In this document: positions 39,903 to 40,931 of the stretch, piece by piece
Layout: every line of letters starts with the position of its first letter
Position numbering within the stretch: position 1 is the stretch's first letter
Assembly (NCBI RefSeq): GCF_020564935.1
Contig: NZ_JAJCXB010000058.1
Location: 1 to 40,931, forward strand
Direction: 5' to 3'
Origin: Streptomyces pinistramenti
GTDB taxonomy: Bacteria; Actinomycetota; Actinomycetes; Streptomycetales; Streptomycetaceae
Length of the DNA: 40,931 nucleotides
Notes under the pieces: model-generated
The model's input: only the letters and a program-made list of their open reading frames with translations
Told to the model about the DNA's origin: nothing
Database searches by the model: none
Made by a program: the position numbers and the translations under genes

Positions 39903-40334
39903 TCACGGTTCGACGGTGCCGACCCCCACCCGCCCCTCGCCATACGCCACCAACACCAACACAACCAGCCCCAGCACCACCATCATCACGAGGAAGGCCA
40001 CCCACCCCACCAGCCCCACCGCAAACGCCCCAACCACCCCATGCACCACGGCACAACTGATCAGCACAACGCGCCCGAGGCGACCCGGCGCCCGGTCACG
40101 AAGCCCCGTACGCACCAGCACCCCGGCGCAAAAGAGCAGATACAGCCCGAAAACCGCGGCCCCCGCCCAGGCCCCCGCCGTCATCGCTCCCGGCTCCACC
40201 CCCGCCAGGGACATCCGCTGCCGATCGACCACGATGCTCAGAATCCAGTTCAGCAGCACGATCCCGAACGCCTCCAGGATCAGCATCACAGCCGCCGCCA
40301 GGGCCACCGGTCTACGCGCCGCCACCCCGCCCAC
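39903..40334 (-). CDS. Small integral membrane protein of unknown function
   Basis: About 143 residues with four predicted helices: VALAAAVMLILEAFGIVLLN, AGAAVFGLYLLFCAGVLV, VVLISCAVVHGVVGAFAVGL, and WVAFLVMMVVLGLVVLVLVA. A short hydrophilic end follows (YGEGRVGVGTVEP). The start is uncertain. GTGs at 40334 and 40325 lie just before the first helix. An ATG at 40388 would add a Cys/Arg-rich stretch (MACSACSRQQCARRRRKW) that looks unlike a real N-terminus. No family motif is recognised. It is convergent with the MOSC gene and divergent from the carboxylase alpha subunit gene. Confidence 0.7.
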   Translation of the reverse strand: MGGVAARRPVALAAAVMLILEAFGIVLLNWILSIVVDRQRMSLAGVEPGAMTAGAWAGAAVFGLYLLFCAGVLVRTGLRDRAPGRLGRVVLISCAVVHGVVGAFAVGLVGWVAFLVMMVVLGLVVLVLVAYGEGRVGVGTVEP

Positions 40335-40809
40335 CCACTTCCGCCGTCGCCGAGCACACTGTTGCCGAGAACACGCCGAACACGCCATCGCCGGGCACGG
40401 GACGCCCCGAGGGCACCCGAGAACCCCCGTTACCGCGAGTACAGAAGGCATCGCGCACGCTACTAATCGGTAATAGCCGGGGCAAGGGCCTTGCACCACT
40501 CGCCCGCGGCCCCGCTCGGCCCCGCGCCATGCGCAAAGTTTCATTCGCCCATTCGTAGGGACTCCACAAAGAATTGACGGTGTGGTGAACACGAACCGGC
40601 AGAGACCTAGACCACATCCAGGCGCGAAGCTGAGATCGTAAAACCGGGCCTACCCTGGGATATCGGGGGGCTTTACACCCCCACTGGCACCCGTACCACT
40701 CTCCGTGTGGGGAAGGTCACCACCGGGAACGGGTCGGCACACGGTGTCGCCAGTCCCTAAACTCGCTGCGTTCATTGTGTTGCGGCGTAGCGCCAAGGAA
40801 GGACCCAAC
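40335..40809. promoter_or_regulatory. Upstream region of the carboxylase alpha subunit gene, with a DasR-box-like site
   Basis: This long gap holds the promoters of the divergent membrane protein and accA2 genes. On the minus strand 40601-40616 reads TGTGGTCTAGGTCTCT, which matches 12 of 16 positions of the palindromic DasR site AGTGGTCTAGACCACT, with one half nearly complete. A TTGACG at 40574-40579 could be a -35 element, but no good -10 follows. No small gene or RNA can be supported. Confidence 0.3.
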
Positions 40810-40931
40810 GTGCGCAAGGTGCTCATCGCCAACCGTGGCGAAATCGCTGTCCGCGTTGCCCGTGCATGCCGGGACGCCGGGATCGGGAGCGTAGCGGTTT
40901 ACGCCGACCCCGACCGGGATGCCCTGCACGT
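40810..40931 (+). CDS. accA2: Acyl-CoA carboxylase alpha subunit (biotin carboxylase), N-terminal part
   Basis: From a GTG at 40810 the frame reads VRKVLIANRGEIAVRVARAC, then RDAGIGSVAVYADPDRDALHV, and continues past the window edge. KVLIANRGEIAVRxxRAC is the invariant start of biotin carboxylases. In actinobacteria the full protein (about 590 residues) also holds the biotin carrier domain and pairs with the beta and epsilon subunits, here at 34495-36309. AGGAAGGA lies about 7 nt before the GTG. The biotin carrier lysine is outside the window, so whether the carrier domain is present is inferred. Confidence 0.92.
   Translation, partial: MRKVLIANRGEIAVRVARACRDAGIGSVAVYADPDRDALH

Noticed and set aside
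1..40931. CRISPR arrays, tRNA and rRNA genes
   Set aside because: No regularly spaced repeats, no cloverleaf with a T-loop GTTCGA-type core in an intergenic gap, and no rRNA-like stretch were seen.

Overview
The window is high-GC, dense actinobacterial chromosome, almost certainly from a Streptomyces or close relative. Signs of this are GTG/TTG starts, mycothiol metabolism (mca), an actinobacterial acyl-CoA carboxylase with an epsilon subunit, an LAxTG sortase substrate, and long antisense open frames caused by GC-rich third codon positions. The order accA2 - maf - pccE/pccB - birA - adenylate cyclase - enoyl-CoA hydratase - GGDEF - hutH - L,D-transpeptidase - metB - ilvA - greA - mca matches the conserved core order I recall from Streptomyces coelicolor. 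Most of the window is therefore ordinary core genome.

Region 1 (1-3490): the N-terminus of an amidase-like gene, an NADP-dependent oxidoreductase behind a perfect 18-bp palindrome, and a YyaL/DUF255 thioredoxin-domain protein. Region 2 (about 3333-8569) is the accessory part. It is a visibly lower-GC island inserted at the codons for the CxxC motif of the yyaL gene. It carries a three-gene operon (DUF3696-type ATPase, TOPRIM-like protein, DUF262 protein) that looks like an anti-phage defence system, plus an IS5-type transposase remnant. The original first 52 or so codons of yyaL remain, decaying, on the far side (8556-8720). The working copy now starts with a different N-terminus supplied by the island, and no integrase is visible.

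Region 3 (8776-14700): a large STAND/NB-ARC ATPase with TPR repeats, a small membrane protein with mca (mycothiol S-conjugate amidase, with a sigma-R-like promoter), a DUF4307 protein and greA. Region 4 (14787-24131): a DrrAB-type ABC exporter, threonine deaminase, a MarR regulator, cystathionine gamma-synthase, a membrane-anchored unknown, msrA (also with a sigma-R-like promoter) and an amino-acid permease. Region 5 (24295-29572): a DUF2786 protein, an L,D-transpeptidase lipoprotein with a sigma-E-like promoter, an acidic small protein, an LADTG cell-wall protein and hutH.

Region 6 (29709-40931): a GAF-GGDEF diguanylate cyclase, enoyl-CoA hydratase, class III adenylate cyclase, biotin protein ligase divergent from acyl-CoA carboxylase beta and epsilon, a 42-residue membrane protein, a class B penicillin-binding protein, maf, a MOSC protein, a small membrane protein, and the start of the biotinylated alpha subunit. 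Functionally, birA should biotinylate the alpha subunit at the right edge, which works with the beta and epsilon subunits to carboxylate acyl-CoAs. mca and msrA form part of the thiol-oxidative stress response. The ABC exporter, L,D-transpeptidase and PBP belong to envelope maintenance. Convergent gene pairs are mostly separated by strong GC-rich hairpins without U-tracts, as is usual in Streptomyces.
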